Below are positions 5,466-6,424 of a stretch of DNA of 6,424 nucleotides, in pieces. The DNA is from Alphaproteobacteria bacterium (GTDB lineage Bacteria; Pseudomonadota; Alphaproteobacteria; Rickettsiales; UBA3002): NCBI GenBank assembly GCA_021732545.1, contig JAKFUW010000030.1:1-6424 (forward strand). The letters run 5' to 3'. The translations under genes were made by a program, and so were the position numbers. Position 1 is the first letter of the stretch, and each line of letters opens with the position of its first letter. Below the pieces are notes generated by a model, which did no database searches, was not told where the DNA came from, and saw only the letters and a list, made by a program, of their open reading frames with translations.

Positions 5466-6098
5466 CTACTGCAACACCCGTGGCCGTGGGTTAAACAGCG
5501 GATGTTCTACACGGTCTTTGGGGCGAATGTCTAAGCGCTCTGCGCTGCCTCCTTGCAAAAACAACCATGATCGCACCAGATGCTCTGCGCCGATGGGTTC
5601 TTGCAAATCGGCGAGCACCACCTCGGGTACAATCTGAATGATTTTGCCTTCCTCATCGATGTAAATCACATCGAGCGGCTCATAAATCCGCATATTCATC
5701 AGTGGGACATCGGTGGGCGGGTCGAACATAATCATCACCGCTTTATCGGCCTGCGCTTGGCTGGCGGAATAAAACCATTCCGATTGCAAGGCCTGCACTG
5801 AGCGAATTTCAACATCCATCGCAATGGGTTCGCGCACTTTCGTTTTCTTTTTGGATTTTTTTGTTTCATCTTCATCGCCCGTCAGCACTTTCACCGAATA
5901 GACGCCTGCAGGCATGATGGTGATGCTATCACGGCGATAAACCAGCGGTTCACCTGAGGCGTGGGCAGAAAAAGTGCTGAGGCAGATTAGCAATATCGTT
6001 GCTGTCATGCCGCATTTATTGCGGCATCTGCATCCACACAGCGCCAGACCCCGCAACAAGTGCGGGGTGACAAGTGAAAATGACAAGGTGTTTTTCAT
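5466..6098 (-). CDS. Secreted DUF192-like protein with a palindromic element in its signal peptide
   Basis: This is a 210-residue protein of unknown function. Residues about 93-200 align by eye with the DUF192 protein encoded just upstream: DVEI...QALQSEWFY...MIMFDPP...MNMRIYEPLDVIYIDEEGKI...LFLQGGSAERLDI...DRVEH. The DUF192 hallmarks GLM and WMKNT are replaced by EWFY and LMNMRI, while PLD, DE.GKI and the GG..ERL region remain. The N terminus reads MKNTLSF, then about 25 residues encoded by a repeat element (6004-6071), then a hydrophobic stretch TILLICLSTFSAHA ending at a likely signal peptidase site after A47. Removing the repeat leaves an ordinary short signal peptide. A lysine-rich segment lies at 80-87. 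The ATG overlaps the upstream gene's stop by 4 nt, which supports this start; an internal ATG (residue 31) inside the repeat is an alternative. It is likely periplasmic. Confidence 0.8.
   Translation of the reverse strand: MKNTLSFSLVTPHLLRGLALCGCRCRNKCGMTATILLICLSTFSAHASGEPLVYRRDSITIMPAGVYSVKVLTGDEDETKKSKKKTKVREPIAMDVEIRSVQALQSEWFYSASQAQADKAVMIMFDPPTDVPLMNMRIYEPLDVIYIDEEGKIIQIVPEVVLADLQEPIGAEHLVRSWLFLQGGSAERLDIRPKDRVEHPLFNPRPRVLQ
6004..6071. repeat. Palindromic element inserted in the signal-peptide region of the DUF192-like gene
   Basis: This is a 68-bp element: GTC (6004-6006), hairpin ATGCCGCA/TGCGGCAT (6007-6014 with 6020-6027), 20-nt linker (6028-6047), hairpin ACCCCGCA/TGCGGGGT (6048-6055 with 6061-6068), GAC (6069-6071). 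Both 8-bp stems are perfect, although their second and third base pairs differ between the two hairpins. On the minus strand it encodes roughly residues 10-32, adding four cysteines and several arginines. It is the same family as the intergenic copy at 2026-2092, read in the opposite orientation. Confidence 0.9.
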
Positions 6099-6424
6099 TC
6101 TGATTCCTTATACTCAAACGCATCGCCCAGCTTCAGCCCCAATCTGTCGATATCACCCGCATCAAGCTCTAACACATAACGAGCAGGAACAGGGCAGGGG
6201 ATAATGTCGAGCGAGTGCGGCACTGCATTTTTATGGAAATGCACTATTTTCTTTGTCTCATCAAAAAACACCATATCCAATGGAATCAGTGTGTTTTTCA
6301 TCCACATTTTCACGCGGATTTCATCTTCAAAATCAAATAACATTCCATCATAAGGCGCGATGGAGGTGCGATGCATCAGCCCGCGTTGCAGATCTTCTGA
6401 GTCGACGGCCATCTCTATTTTAAG
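6095..6424 (-). CDS. DUF192 family protein, 5' end beyond window
   Basis: The frame is open to the window edge, giving 109 codons before the TGA at 6097-6095. It carries the full DUF192 signature: QRGLMHR (13-19 counted from the edge), GMLFDFE (27-33), MWMKNTLIPLDMVFFDE (40-56) and ARYVLELDAGDIDRLGLKLGD (from residue 81). The in-frame ATG at 6412 is not the likely start. The upstream codons LKIEMAVDSE continue the family's first strand, and members usually have an N-terminal signal peptide that would lie outside the window. The family forms a small beta-barrel fold, and no biochemical function is established. Its stop overlaps the next gene's start (ATGA), so the two DUF192-type proteins are probably made together. 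Confidence 0.92.
   Translation of the reverse strand, partial: LKIEMAVDSEDLQRGLMHRTSIAPYDGMLFDFEDEIRVKMWMKNTLIPLDMVFFDETKKIVHFHKNAVPHSLDIIPCPVPARYVLELDAGDIDRLGLKLGDAFEYKESE

Noticed and set aside
5975..6098. Lipoprotein signal at the cysteine cluster of the DUF192-like protein
   Set aside because: The residue before C21 is Leu rather than Gly/Ala/Ser and the cysteines come from the inserted repeat; the signal peptidase I-type AHA site fits better.
6095..6412. ATG at 6412 as the true start of the first DUF192 gene
   Set aside because: Codons upstream to the window edge (LKIE) continue the conserved first strand, so the start lies outside the window.

Overview
The window looks like chromosomal DNA from an alphaproteobacterium. 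The best evidence is the phosphoserine aminotransferase (SerC), which belongs to the alphaproteobacterial/Methanosarcina-type branch. It lies upstream of serA, an order common in this class, and next to two glycosyltransferases of the LPS-core type. GC content is moderate (spot counts of serC and serA lines gave 58-68%). The region is dotted with small two-hairpin palindromic elements like those known from Rickettsiales and some other alphaproteobacteria. I cannot place it to an order.

Layout: positions 1-1933 hold two minus-strand glycosyltransferase genes with a 4-nt ATGA overlap: a GT4 enzyme (794-1933) and then a GT9 heptosyltransferase-like enzyme (797 down to 1, cut by the window edge). 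Positions 1934-2159 are the divergent intergenic region, with one palindromic element at 2026-2092. Positions 2160-5348 hold the serine biosynthesis pair serC and serA on the plus strand. Between them sits an AT-rich gene for a 23S rRNA intervening-sequence-type four-helix bundle protein (3336-3695), bracketed by two arrays of an 8-nt repeat in opposite orientation. Positions 5349-5465 separate convergent genes and hold another palindromic element (5360-5455). Positions 5466-6424 hold two minus-strand DUF192-family genes with a 4-nt ATGA overlap. The first (6095-6424) is canonical and cut by the window edge. The second (5466-6098) is a secreted, divergent paralogue.

How they work together: serA and serC supply the first two steps of serine synthesis from 3-phosphoglycerate. 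The two glycosyltransferases probably act on the lipopolysaccharide core or another surface glycan. The DUF192 pair is likely envelope or periplasmic, with unknown function.

Three observations stand out. (1) A TAACGNNN octamer array, six copies downstream and four inverted copies upstream, brackets the four-helix-bundle gene. The start codon overlaps one array and the stop codon the other, so the transcript could fold into a long stem with the gene in the loop, as in rRNA intervening sequences. (2) Palindromic elements are inserted in frame in coding sequence: two in the GT9 gene and one inside the signal peptide of the DUF192 paralogue. (3) The elements, from apparently three sequence families, share one architecture, GTC-hairpin-linker-hairpin-GAC, and their stems show compensatory base changes.
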